Shown: piece by piece, positions 32,659 through 40,282 of the stretch
Layout: each line of letters starts with the position of its first letter
How positions within the stretch are numbered: position 1 is the stretch's first letter
Assembly (NCBI RefSeq): GCF_008107725.1
Contig: NZ_VIRN01000083.1
Location: forward strand, 1 to 64,000
Direction of reading: 5' to 3'
Length of the DNA: 64,000 nucleotides
Origin: Marinobacter sp. BW6
GTDB taxonomy: Bacteria > Pseudomonadota > Gammaproteobacteria > Pseudomonadales > Oleiphilaceae
Notes under the pieces: model-generated
Database searches by the model: none
Told to the model about the DNA's origin: nothing
The model's input: the letters and a program-made list of their open reading frames with translations, nothing else
Position numbers and translations under genes: made by a program

Positions 32659-33627
32659 ATGAACCTCACGCGATCCCTACCGTATGTTGTTACCGTTTTT
32701 GGCCTCACGACCCCTTTGGGTTTTGCCCAGGCTAACGAACAGGCTGCTTTTAACGGACACCTGTCAACCGGTATCGAACACGACAGCAATGTCTCAGTAG
32801 ATGATCTGAACGCCTCATCGGACCAAAGTGATCAAGCCTGGGTTATCGACGCTGGCCTCGAAGGCGTGCTGAAGCCAACCCAGCGACTGAACCTTACTCT
32901 GGGGTATTCCCTCTCTGGCAGCCGATATCAGGAGCTCGATCAATTCGACCAGGACATTCATCTGCTCTCTGCCGATCTCAGCTACGATTTTGATCCGGTG
33001 ACCATTGGTACGAGCTACCACTATTCACATTCGGTTCTTGGCTCTGAGCCCTTCCTCGATTTCCAGAGGGCAAGCGCCTATATCGGGAGTCTCATTGGTG
33101 ATGATGTCTACCTGCTGGCGAGCCTGCAGGAAAAGCAAAAGGACTACGAAGAAAGCAAGGCACGCGATTCGGACATCCGCGGTGCAAGCCTTGATTCGTT
33201 TTTCTTCTTTAATAACGCCAGGAGTCATTTCGTGATCGGCGTGGACTACGAGGAGGAGGTTGCCGAAGCGGAAACCTTCGACAACGACGTCTGGCGGGTG
33301 CGGGCCACGTTGCTCAACCGCTTTTTGCTGGGGGGAGAGAATAATCGGATTCGTCTTGGCTGGAGATATGAAACACGAGAATACGACCAACCATCGGTTT
33401 CCTCTTCTGGCTCGTTTCTCGACAACCCTTTCACCGGGGATTTTATCGACACGTCATCCAGTCGTCGGGCCGAGCAGGCCAATGTTTTCGAAGCCAGTTG
33501 GCGAATTGGTCTTGACGGGACTTTCAGCGTCGAGCCTTCTGTGTCTCATGGTATTTACCAGGGCAACGAGGACTCTACCGACTACAGCCGAACCATTGCC
33601 GGTCTGACACTCAGGGCAGATTTCTGA
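32659..33627 (+). CDS. Outer-membrane beta-barrel protein (SLAM/DUF560-like)
   Basis: This 322-residue exported protein has a signal peptide (cleavage near G-F-A-Q-A). The rest consists of alternating hydrophobic/polar strands with a D-S-N-V-S motif at the first strand (G-I-E-H-D-S-N-V-S-V-D-D) and Phe as the last residue. The H-D-S-N opening and strand pattern resemble the barrel of surface-lipoprotein-assembly-modifier (DUF560) proteins, without their N-terminal TPR domain. The ATG at 32659 has aggagg about 12 bases upstream; a longer frame to 32590 runs through the terminator. Its role may be export or anchoring of a partner, perhaps the secreted protein just upstream. That is inference. 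Confidence 0.75.
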   Translation: MNLTRSLPYVVTVFGLTTPLGFAQANEQAAFNGHLSTGIEHDSNVSVDDLNASSDQSDQAWVIDAGLEGVLKPTQRLNLTLGYSLSGSRYQELDQFDQDIHLLSADLSYDFDPVTIGTSYHYSHSVLGSEPFLDFQRASAYIGSLIGDDVYLLASLQEKQKDYEESKARDSDIRGASLDSFFFFNNARSHFVIGVDYEEEVAEAETFDNDVWRVRATLLNRFLLGGENNRIRLGWRYETREYDQPSVSSSGSFLDNPFTGDFIDTSSSRRAEQANVFEASWRIGLDGTFSVEPSVSHGIYQGNEDSTDYSRTIAGLTLRADF

Positions 33628-33637
33628 CGCGAGCAAG

Positions 33638-34960
33638 TCAGTACGGCAGAAAACCGAAGCCGAAAAGACTGTCCCGACCAGGCTCACCGAGATCCTGAGC
33701 CTGGTCGATCAACGCTTCAAGAGCCTTTTGTGGATTACTGCTACTGGCTTCGCAGGCCAGAGCTGCCGTAACCACAGGAGCCGCCAGTGAAGTGCCACTC
33801 TCCGTTTTCACACCCCCCTCCGGGTGCGGAACGCTTACCGCAACGCCATGTGCAGAAAACATTACCTGCTCTCCTCGATTTGCCCATCTGTAGAGCTCAC
33901 CGGCGCGTGAGGTTGCGGTGACGCCAACAACCCCGGAATACGCCGCCGGATAGAGTGGCGATGCGGCAGGCCCCTCATTGCCAACCGCGGCAACCATCAG
34001 AGCCCCCCTTTTTTTCAGGTTTCTGACCGCTTCTGCCAGGAGCCGGTTATCGGGGCCGGCAAGACTGATATTGATCACTGACACCTCCTTGGTCGCCAAC
34101 CAATCCAATCCCTGCAGTAGATGCGCCAGCGTGGCGCCGGAGAGACTTTCGTTCCGCGTGTAAAAAACCGAGGCATTGAAAAGCTTCGCACCCGGTAACC
34201 TTGCCTGCCCCGAGCTGCCATGCCGGCCAATCAACTGGCCTGCGACTGCTGTCCCGTGCGTTGTTACATGAGCCAGTTCCCCGCGGCCATCCTCAATGGA
34301 CAAAAAGCGTTGTTCAATTATCTGGGCATCACCAAAAGCGGAATGGTCAGTTGCCACTGAAGTGTCGATCATTCCAATTCGGACCGGCTCCTCACAAAGA
34401 CTCACACCTGAACGCACTTCAGGAACTTCCGAAGAACCCGACTCATCTGCCTGGGGGCTGTATACATGGTTGCGATCCAGTCGGTCCGCCAGTTCTGGCA
34501 GAAGCTCTCGCAGGGTCTCGAGCGAGTCAAGGTCGGGACGGACCCGAAATCTGGCGACGATCATGCCGAGTCCAGACAGGGCCGTACGTTCCAGAACCGT
34601 AATCCCCGGACGGTCCAGGTGATCAATGTCCTCAGCCGTGCCTGTTACCAGCCATTGCCTCTCCACCGCCCTGAAGCCATCATCCAGCACGACATCATTG
34701 AACGCATTTTGCCCTGCTTCAGTGTATACAGGGAGCGTATCGGGGAGCGCGTTCAAGGACTTTCGAAGGGCCTCAGACCGGTGCTCAACCCGACGGTTTG
34801 CTGCCCGCTCCACCAGACGCTCGGCATGTCGCTCCACCTGTCCGGTGATACTGCTCGCGGGGTTGTTAATCAGCCCGTCTCCGGTCAGCGCGATGGCCGA
34901 AGACGGCGCCCAACACATAAACACAGCTGACAGAATTGTGAATTTAAAAACTGGCTTCAT
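33638..34960 (-). CDS. Subtilisin-like (S8) serine protease, exported
   Basis: This 440-residue protein has a signal peptide (about 1-25), a helical Arg/Glu-rich pro-region (about 40-190) and an S8 catalytic domain. The full triad is visible: Asp199 in G-M-I-D-T, His235 in T-H-G-T-A-V-A-G, Ser391 in S-G-T-S-L-A-A-P. The oxyanion Asn328 lies in A-V-G-N-E-G-P. There is no C-terminal autotransporter or anchor domain, so it acts in the periplasm or is released. The ATG at 34960 was chosen; 34969 is three codons longer. It is divergent from the ECF sigma operon with a matching promoter, and convergent with the barrel gene (10-base gap). Confidence 0.92.
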   Translation of the reverse strand: MKPVFKFTILSAVFMCWAPSSAIALTGDGLINNPASSITGQVERHAERLVERAANRRVEHRSEALRKSLNALPDTLPVYTEAGQNAFNDVVLDDGFRAVERQWLVTGTAEDIDHLDRPGITVLERTALSGLGMIVARFRVRPDLDSLETLRELLPELADRLDRNHVYSPQADESGSSEVPEVRSGVSLCEEPVRIGMIDTSVATDHSAFGDAQIIEQRFLSIEDGRGELAHVTTHGTAVAGQLIGRHGSSGQARLPGAKLFNASVFYTRNESLSGATLAHLLQGLDWLATKEVSVINISLAGPDNRLLAEAVRNLKKRGALMVAAVGNEGPAASPLYPAAYSGVVGVTATSRAGELYRWANRGEQVMFSAHGVAVSVPHPEGGVKTESGTSLAAPVVTAALACEASSSNPQKALEALIDQAQDLGEPGRDSLFGFGFLPY

Positions 34961-34997
34961 CTTTACCATCCAAATTCTGGAATGTTTCACATACTCT

Positions 34998-35022
34998 AAC
35001 GGCCCGAACTGAAAAAAATTCC
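34998..35022 (-). promoter_or_regulatory. ECF-sigma-type promoter 2 (protease gene)
   Basis: On the minus strand GGAATTTT (35022-35015), 13 bases, then CGTT (35001-34998). Spacing is identical to promoters 1 and 3; the last -10 base is T instead of C. About 38 bases separate it from the protease ATG. Confidence 0.6.
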
Positions 35023-35031
35023 CTCACACGT

Positions 35032-35056
35032 GGAATAAAACGTTTGCCAGATCGTC
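35032..35056 (+). promoter_or_regulatory. ECF-sigma-type promoter 3 (autoregulatory)
   Basis: GGAATAAA (35032-35039), 13 bases, CGTC (35053-35056), identical in both boxes and spacing to promoter 1. Expected start about 35065, just before the sigma ATG. Its -35 lies ten bases from that of the divergent protease promoter. Confidence 0.75.
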
Positions 35057-35078
35057 TTCCCGGTAAACCCGACTCAGA

Positions 35079-35579
35079 ATGAGCACTATGCAACAGGAAA
35101 TCACGGAACTACTACCCGGTCTCAGAAGGTTTGCATACTCCCTGACTGGCTCCATGGCAGATGCCGACGACCTCCTGCAGAATACCGTCGAGAGAATTCT
35201 GACCCGCCAAATGCCAAGTGACGTCGACCTCACCAAGTGGGCCTTCCGAATATGCCGTAATGTCTGGATAGACGAGTGCCGCGCCCGAAAGGTTCGACGT
35301 GACGCCGCCGAAAACCCGGAGTTAAGCGATGGGCAAGTGACTGATGGCGAGCACCAGACAACGAAGGAGATCGAGTGGAACAGAGTGGACTCCGCCATGT
35401 CCCGCCTTCCCGAAGACCAACGCCAGATCATTTCCCTTGTTGCTATCCAGGGGATGCCCTACAAGATGGTGGCGGAAATACTGGAGGTGCCCAAAGGCAC
35501 TGTTATGAGCCGGCTGGCCCGTGCCAGGGCAGCCTTGAGTGAAGTTCTGTCGCCCGCAACCCTGAGGAGCGAGTCATGA
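35079..35579 (+). CDS. ECF-family RNA polymerase sigma factor
   Basis: This 166-residue group-4 sigma has only regions 2 and 4. Region 2 has L-T-G-S-M-A-D-A-D-D-L-L-Q-N-T-V-E-R-I-L for core binding and W-A-F-R-I-C-R-N-V-W-I-D near 2.4. Region 4 has S-R-L-P-E-D-Q-R-Q-I-I-S-L-V and the helix-turn-helix M-V-A-E-I-L-E-V-P-K-G-T-V-M-S-R-L-A-R-A-R. ATGs at 35079 and 35088 are both possible; neither has a good Shine-Dalgarno. Its stop overlaps the anti-sigma ATG (ATGA), so they are translationally coupled. A promoter of its own apparent class lies just upstream. Confidence 0.95.
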   Translation: MSTMQQEITELLPGLRRFAYSLTGSMADADDLLQNTVERILTRQMPSDVDLTKWAFRICRNVWIDECRARKVRRDAAENPELSDGQVTDGEHQTTKEIEWNRVDSAMSRLPEDQRQIISLVAIQGMPYKMVAEILEVPKGTVMSRLARARAALSEVLSPATLRSES

Positions 35580-36301
35580 AGATTACAGACGAGACACTGT
35601 CAGCCTTCCTTGACAGTGAACTGACCCCAACGGAAATGGATGCTGTCAGGGAGCAACTCTCAACAGACCCCTCGCTGGCAGACCGGTTGGCTGAGCTTGC
35701 AGTCGTTGATTCGGAACTACAGAGCCATTATGGCGAAATTGATGATCGCCCCTTGCCGGCATCAATAAACAGGATGCTGGCGAAAGATCATGAGGAAACA
35801 ACAGAACAGACGGATAATAATATCGTGCCATTCCCCTGGTGGCGCAGACTGCGTGAGCACTCCGGCAAAGCAATTGCCGCCGCAGTGGTTGCGGGCTTCG
35901 CGATGACGCAGTGGCTGACAATGCCATCCGGTGACAACCCCGCCTGGCCAGCGGTAGCAGGGTTACTGGACAGCCGGGCCAGTGGAGAAACCTACTCCGT
36001 GAGTGAAGATATAAAGCTGACGCCCCGCTTGACCTTCAGGAACCACTCGGGCGAATGGTGCCGGCAGTTCCGGCTCCAGAGTGACAGCGATGCCTCTGAG
36101 CAGATTGCCTGCCGCACACAGTCGGGCGCTTGGGAACAGAGAGTTCAGGTAGAAACCGGCCAGCCAGTTGCTGCAGACGGCTACCGGACTGCCAGCGGAG
36201 GAAGCGTGCTTGACGATGAGCTCAACCAGATGATGTCGACTCCACCGCTCGGGCTGGAGAAAGAGCGAACACTGCTTGAGCAGCAATGGCGCGTTCAGTG
36301 A
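35576..36301 (+). CDS. Transmembrane anti-sigma factor
   Basis: This 241-residue single-pass protein has a cytoplasmic N-terminal domain (about 1-65) with the RseA-like pattern E-T-L-S-A-F-L-D-S-E-L and E-Q-L-S-T-D-P-S-L-A-D-R-L. It lacks the zinc motif H-x3-C-x2-C. One TM helix near 100-117 (A-I-A-A-A-V-V-A-G-F-A-M) is followed by a periplasmic domain of about 120 residues. Its only cysteines, Cys162 and Cys179, fall in W-C-R-Q-F…A-C-R-T-Q-S-G-A-W, which recalls the C-R-E/x-F…A-C-R-x-x-D-G-x-W end of 17-kDa surface antigens. It should hold the sigma factor inactive until an envelope signal arrives. Confidence 0.88.
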   Translation: MKITDETLSAFLDSELTPTEMDAVREQLSTDPSLADRLAELAVVDSELQSHYGEIDDRPLPASINRMLAKDHEETTEQTDNNIVPFPWWRRLREHSGKAIAAAVVAGFAMTQWLTMPSGDNPAWPAVAGLLDSRASGETYSVSEDIKLTPRLTFRNHSGEWCRQFRLQSDSDASEQIACRTQSGAWEQRVQVETGQPVAADGYRTASGGSVLDDELNQMMSTPPLGLEKERTLLEQQWRVQ

Positions 36302-36515
36302 CGGCAAGCCCGCAGCGGTAACGGGCAGCGCCATCAGCTGCGGGGGCGTAAACATCGGCAGCGGAACCGTGATTATCCGTGGCTGAATCAACCGCGCTGC
36401 TGTGGCAGCGCGGGCATTCCTGATCCAAACTGGATACCTACAAGTAGCCTATCTGCGTTTAATGCCCGTACACCCTTGTACATTTTCCGGCATAAGCCAA
36501 TACAGGAGCCTTGCG

Positions 36516-38075
36516 ATGAGCAATCCGGTGATCGCTGATAACAAGCCCAAGAAAGTCAGCCTGAAAAAAGGCGAGGAATACGCCTTCTGCGTTTGTGGCC
36601 GTTCCAACAATCAACCCTTCTGCGACGGTTCCCATGGGGATACGGGGTTCAAACCCAAGGTCTTCAAGGCCGAGAAAGACGAAGAGGCGGTTCTGTGCCA
36701 GTGCAAGCAGACCGGCAGCGCTCCCTATTGCGACGGCACCCACCAGCAGTTCAGCGATGACCAGGTTGGCAAGGAGGCGCCGGATTCCGGCGATGATGGC
36801 GACGACAAGTCCGGTAAAGCGCCGAAAGCCAAATCCACCAAAGAAGAGCCTACCGTCGAATTTATTCATCAACTGGCGCGTGAGGGGCTGAGCAGCATGG
36901 GCCACCACGGCCCCACAACCGCCATGGGCGTGCCCCGTCACACCCTGCCCCACTGGGACGATCTTCAGCTGATGGTTGCGCAGATGGCCAGTAAACCGCT
37001 GGCAGATGACGCCGACGTCTCGACCGAACTGGTGATCGGGCCTGAAGCCCGCAAGCCTCTGACACTGAGCATGCCCCTGTTCGTTTCCGACATGAGTTTC
37101 GGGGCCCTGTCGGAGGAGGCGAAGATTGCCCTCGCTCGTGGCGCCGAGCTTGCGGGCACTGGCATCTGCTCCGGCGAGGGCGGCATGCTGCCGGAGGAGC
37201 AACAGGAAAACTCCCGTTACTTCTATGAACTGGCCAGTGCCAAGTTTGGCTACAAAGAAGAGCTGTTGAAGAAAGTCCAGGCATTCCACTTCAAGGGTGG
37301 CCAGGGCGCCAAGACCGGCACCGGCGGACACCTGCCCGGCAACAAGAACACCGGCAAGATCTCCCAGGTTCGCAACATTCCCGAGGGCGAATCGGCCATT
37401 TCCCCGCCCACATTCGAGGATCTTCGCTCAGTTGAGGATTTCCAGCGCTTCGCCAGCCATGTTCGGGAAATCACCGGCGGAATTCCTGTTGGCTTCAAGC
37501 TGAGCGCCAATCACATCGAGCGGGACGTACAATTTGCATTGGATGCGGGCGCCGACTACATCATCCTCGACGGACGTGGCGGCGGCACCGGTGCTGCCCC
37601 CGAGATCTTCCGGGATCACATCAGTGTGCCCACCATTCCTGCCCTGGCTCGCGCCCGGCGCTATCTGGATGATCGTGGCGCCAGCGGACGAGTCACGTTG
37701 ATCGTGACTGGCGGGCTGCGTGTACCCATTGATTTCGTGAAGGCCATGGCCCTGGGCGCAGACGGTATTGCGGTTGCCAACAGTGCCATGCAATCCATTG
37801 GCTGTGTTGCAGCCCGTATCTGCAACACTAACAACTGCCCGGCAGGCATTGCGACCCAGAACAAGGATCTGCGCCAGCGGTTAAACGTGGACCAGTCCGC
37901 CAAACAACTGCAGAACTTCCTTGAGGCTTCCGTCTCACTGATGCAGGTGATGGCCAGGGCCTGTGGTCACGACAGCCTGAGCAAACTGAATATTGATGAC
38001 CTGTCCACATGGCATCGTGAGATGGCCCTGCTCAGCGGCGTTCGCTATGCCGGTGTGCTTGATCCCTCTGCCTGA
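36516..38075 (+). CDS. Double CDGSH iron-sulfur / glutamate-synthase-domain fusion
   Basis: This 519-residue protein begins with two CDGSH-type 2Fe-2S motifs: C-V-C-G-R-S…F-C-D-G-S-H and C-Q-C-K-Q-T…Y-C-D-G-T-H (residues about 20-80). A charged linker follows (about 85-115), then an FMN glutamate-synthase domain with M-P-L-F-V-S-D-M-S-F-G-A-L-S, G-T-G-I-C-S-G-E-G-G and H-F-K-G-G-Q-G-A-K. Later come D-G-R-G-G-G-T-G-A-A-P and the cluster motif C-V-A-A-R-I-C-N-T-N-N-C-P-A-G-I-A-T-Q. No amidotransferase or NADPH subunit is present, so it is a stand-alone glutamate-synthase-like oxidoreductase fed perhaps by its own 2Fe-2S centres. The ATG at 36516 was chosen by ribosome site aggag. Confidence 0.92.
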   Translation: MSNPVIADNKPKKVSLKKGEEYAFCVCGRSNNQPFCDGSHGDTGFKPKVFKAEKDEEAVLCQCKQTGSAPYCDGTHQQFSDDQVGKEAPDSGDDGDDKSGKAPKAKSTKEEPTVEFIHQLAREGLSSMGHHGPTTAMGVPRHTLPHWDDLQLMVAQMASKPLADDADVSTELVIGPEARKPLTLSMPLFVSDMSFGALSEEAKIALARGAELAGTGICSGEGGMLPEEQQENSRYFYELASAKFGYKEELLKKVQAFHFKGGQGAKTGTGGHLPGNKNTGKISQVRNIPEGESAISPPTFEDLRSVEDFQRFASHVREITGGIPVGFKLSANHIERDVQFALDAGADYIILDGRGGGTGAAPEIFRDHISVPTIPALARARRYLDDRGASGRVTLIVTGGLRVPIDFVKAMALGADGIAVANSAMQSIGCVAARICNTNNCPAGIATQNKDLRQRLNVDQSAKQLQNFLEASVSLMQVMARACGHDSLSKLNIDDLSTWHREMALLSGVRYAGVLDPSA

Positions 38076-40120
38076 TGCTCCTCGCTGGCCGCCAGGACTC
38101 GAACCCGTTCGAAGTCCTCCTCGGTGAACACACCGTTCACCCCGGAGATGGCGGCCAGCTTCATACCATGCTTCAGTCCCAGCTTGTAGATCTCCCGCAC
38201 CTTCTCCCACTCGATATTCCGGCCCAGAGTGAAATTCTCGAACCGTGCTTCCAGAGCAAGCACAATGGTTTCTGCCAGGCAAGCGTAGGCAATGCCTTTC
38301 GGCAGCCCGATGTCTTTCATATGCACCTCACCCGGTAGCTGGATCTCGCCGGATTCGATCACCAGCACATCCGGCCGCTTGGCGACATCTTCCGCCGGGA
38401 TATCCAGGGGGCGGGCTACGTCAGTTATGACGCAGCCGGGCTTCACTTTCATGATATCCAGAATACGTTTGCCTGCGCCGGAGGTGGCGGTGACAATCAT
38501 GTCCATGTCCGCCAGATCGCGTTCAGCAGAACCGGCAACATGCACAATGGCCCCCGGCGTTTCCTGTTCGATGCTTTCCTTGAGTGCCAGCAGTTTGGCC
38601 GGCTCCGGTGCCGCTAGGTAAATCTCATCCACTGCCTTGGCCAGCAATCTGGCGCAGACAGACCCGATAGCGCCCGTGGCGCCTACCACCATGGCCTTTC
38701 CGGCAGCTTTGCCACTGGGGCCAACACTCACCCGCCCAATTTTCTTCATGGCGTCATGGGCCGCCCAGAGGGCGCCAGATGCGCTGTAGCTGTTGCCGGT
38801 TGTGATCGGCAGCGGTGCCCGCTTGGCGACCGTTATACCGGCATCACCCACAACCTTGGTAAATGCACCCAGGCCCATGATCTGGGCCCCGAGCTTCTTC
38901 GCCAGTTTTGCCGCCTGCAGCAGCCTGGCGTAGGTAAATTCCGGCCCGTGGGCCATGATTTCCCTGGGCGTGCCACCAACGGTAATGAGCCAACCCTCTA
39001 CCTCCTCGCCATTTGGTGACCGGATTCCGGATACCTTCGAGTAGATGAACGGCGGTGAATACGCTATGGCCTTTTCCACAAGGTTCATCACCACAGGGGG
39101 AGACACGCTGGCAACCCAGTCCAGGGGCGGTGTTTTGGTGAGGTATTGCTGCGACAGGGGATGAATGACAAACGCAAACCGGTTAACCCGGCGATACCCG
39201 TTCGGGTAAAGGATTCGCGGCTCGATCCCCAGGCTCTGGATAACATCCAGATAGTCATCGGGGCCCAACTGGTCCGGTGTCCTGGAGAGCGCCGCGCTAA
39301 TCATGGCCTCCATGACATTCACCCCCACGGGGCGGCCCTCCAGCCAGGGGCTGTAATCTACCACCATAGCGACCTTACGCGAGCGCATCCAGTCCATGGC
39401 AGCATCCGTTACCCTTGAGGTAATCACGGTTTTTCCATCCAGCTCTTTCGCCGTGAAGTTCTCCAGGTCGCCAATCGAGGCCACAATCACATGAGCCTCG
39501 GACACAGCGTGATGAAGCGAACCTTTAACCAGGTTCTCACCCAATCGATACAGAGGCGTACGGAGAATAGTTTCTACTGCTTTCACGGCAACCGGCCTGA
39601 ACATTATCGGAGCCGTCAACGAGGTATAGGTTTCCAGTTGTTTCAGAGAAGTCAGCAGCCTGGGCACCCCAAAATCTGTGTAAGGATCGGCAAAGAACAG
39701 GTTTTCGGTATGTTCCGACAGAGCCCTGGCAATTCGATAACCGGCCTGGCCATTCATGAAAAGCACACGGGCATTGTCGAAGAAATGCCCCAGTTCGGAT
39801 TGGGTGTGACGTACGGCCCATTCCTGAAGGATCGCTCGCAGTCCGGCACCAGTAGTGACAGGCTTGTCCGGCACACAGGCCTCGAGGCGCGCGGTATCCG
39901 GGTGTTCCAGCTGCTCCCGCCCCACCTCATAATGATCGTGCACCATGCTCAGACCAATAGCGTCTGCCTGCGCATGCACCGATTCCAGAACCGCTTCGGC
40001 TCTGGAAAGATCGCCATCTGTGCCAATTCGGATAATCCGGAAAGGCTGATTAAGGAACTGGGTTTCCAGATCGTAATCGTAATCGGAGGCTCCCTGGCTG
40101 ACACTGACAACGGTTTTCAT
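38045..40120 (-). CDS. Acyl-ACP-reductase-like dehydrogenase with extra N-terminal domain
   Basis: This 691-residue protein has two halves. Residues about 335-690 follow the plan of cyanobacterial long-chain acyl-ACP reductase: F-A-F-V-I-H-P-L-S at the start, G-L-G-A-F-T-K-V-V, T-T-G-N-S-Y-S-A-S, the Rossmann motif V-V-G-A-T-G-A-I-G-S-V, C-V-I-T-D-V-A-R-P and a final A-C-L-A-E-T. Residues 1-335 (with A-R-V-L-F-M-N-G-Q-A-G-Y) form a domain I do not recognise with confidence. It may make or use fatty aldehyde, but this is inference. Its 3' end overlaps the convergent glutamate-synthase-like gene by 31 bases. Confidence 0.78.
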   Translation of the reverse strand: MKTVVSVSQGASDYDYDLETQFLNQPFRIIRIGTDGDLSRAEAVLESVHAQADAIGLSMVHDHYEVGREQLEHPDTARLEACVPDKPVTTGAGLRAILQEWAVRHTQSELGHFFDNARVLFMNGQAGYRIARALSEHTENLFFADPYTDFGVPRLLTSLKQLETYTSLTAPIMFRPVAVKAVETILRTPLYRLGENLVKGSLHHAVSEAHVIVASIGDLENFTAKELDGKTVITSRVTDAAMDWMRSRKVAMVVDYSPWLEGRPVGVNVMEAMISAALSRTPDQLGPDDYLDVIQSLGIEPRILYPNGYRRVNRFAFVIHPLSQQYLTKTPPLDWVASVSPPVVMNLVEKAIAYSPPFIYSKVSGIRSPNGEEVEGWLITVGGTPREIMAHGPEFTYARLLQAAKLAKKLGAQIMGLGAFTKVVGDAGITVAKRAPLPITTGNSYSASGALWAAHDAMKKIGRVSVGPSGKAAGKAMVVGATGAIGSVCARLLAKAVDEIYLAAPEPAKLLALKESIEQETPGAIVHVAGSAERDLADMDMIVTATSGAGKRILDIMKVKPGCVITDVARPLDIPAEDVAKRPDVLVIESGEIQLPGEVHMKDIGLPKGIAYACLAETIVLALEARFENFTLGRNIEWEKVREIYKLGLKHGMKLAAISGVNGVFTEEDFERVRVLAASEEHQAEGSSTPA

Positions 40121-40282
40121 ATTCAGGCTTTCCCTTTTTCCTGTTGTTATCGTCTACAGCGTAATTCAGGACAACGGTTTCTGCCTTAGCCCAGATCAAA
40201 TTCCAGGCCGCTATTGAACGTCTACAATAAGGTGGCGGGCCGAACGACCAACAAACTTTCAAGGATCAATCAGGAGCTCATC

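Noticed and set aside
29841..34960. YcaO gene, Ala/Ser-rich peptide and subtilisin-like protease as a ribosomal-peptide (azoline) cluster
   Set aside because: The YcaO is the widespread OsmC-fused housekeeping type. The small protein has a Sec signal peptide and no Cys or clear leader/core split, and a separate promoter divides the units.
36459..37331. 290-codon minus-strand open frame over the glutamate-synthase-like gene
   Set aside because: It is antisense to a gene with unmistakable motifs; its translation is of shadow type (G/A/V/L-rich) without ribosome site.
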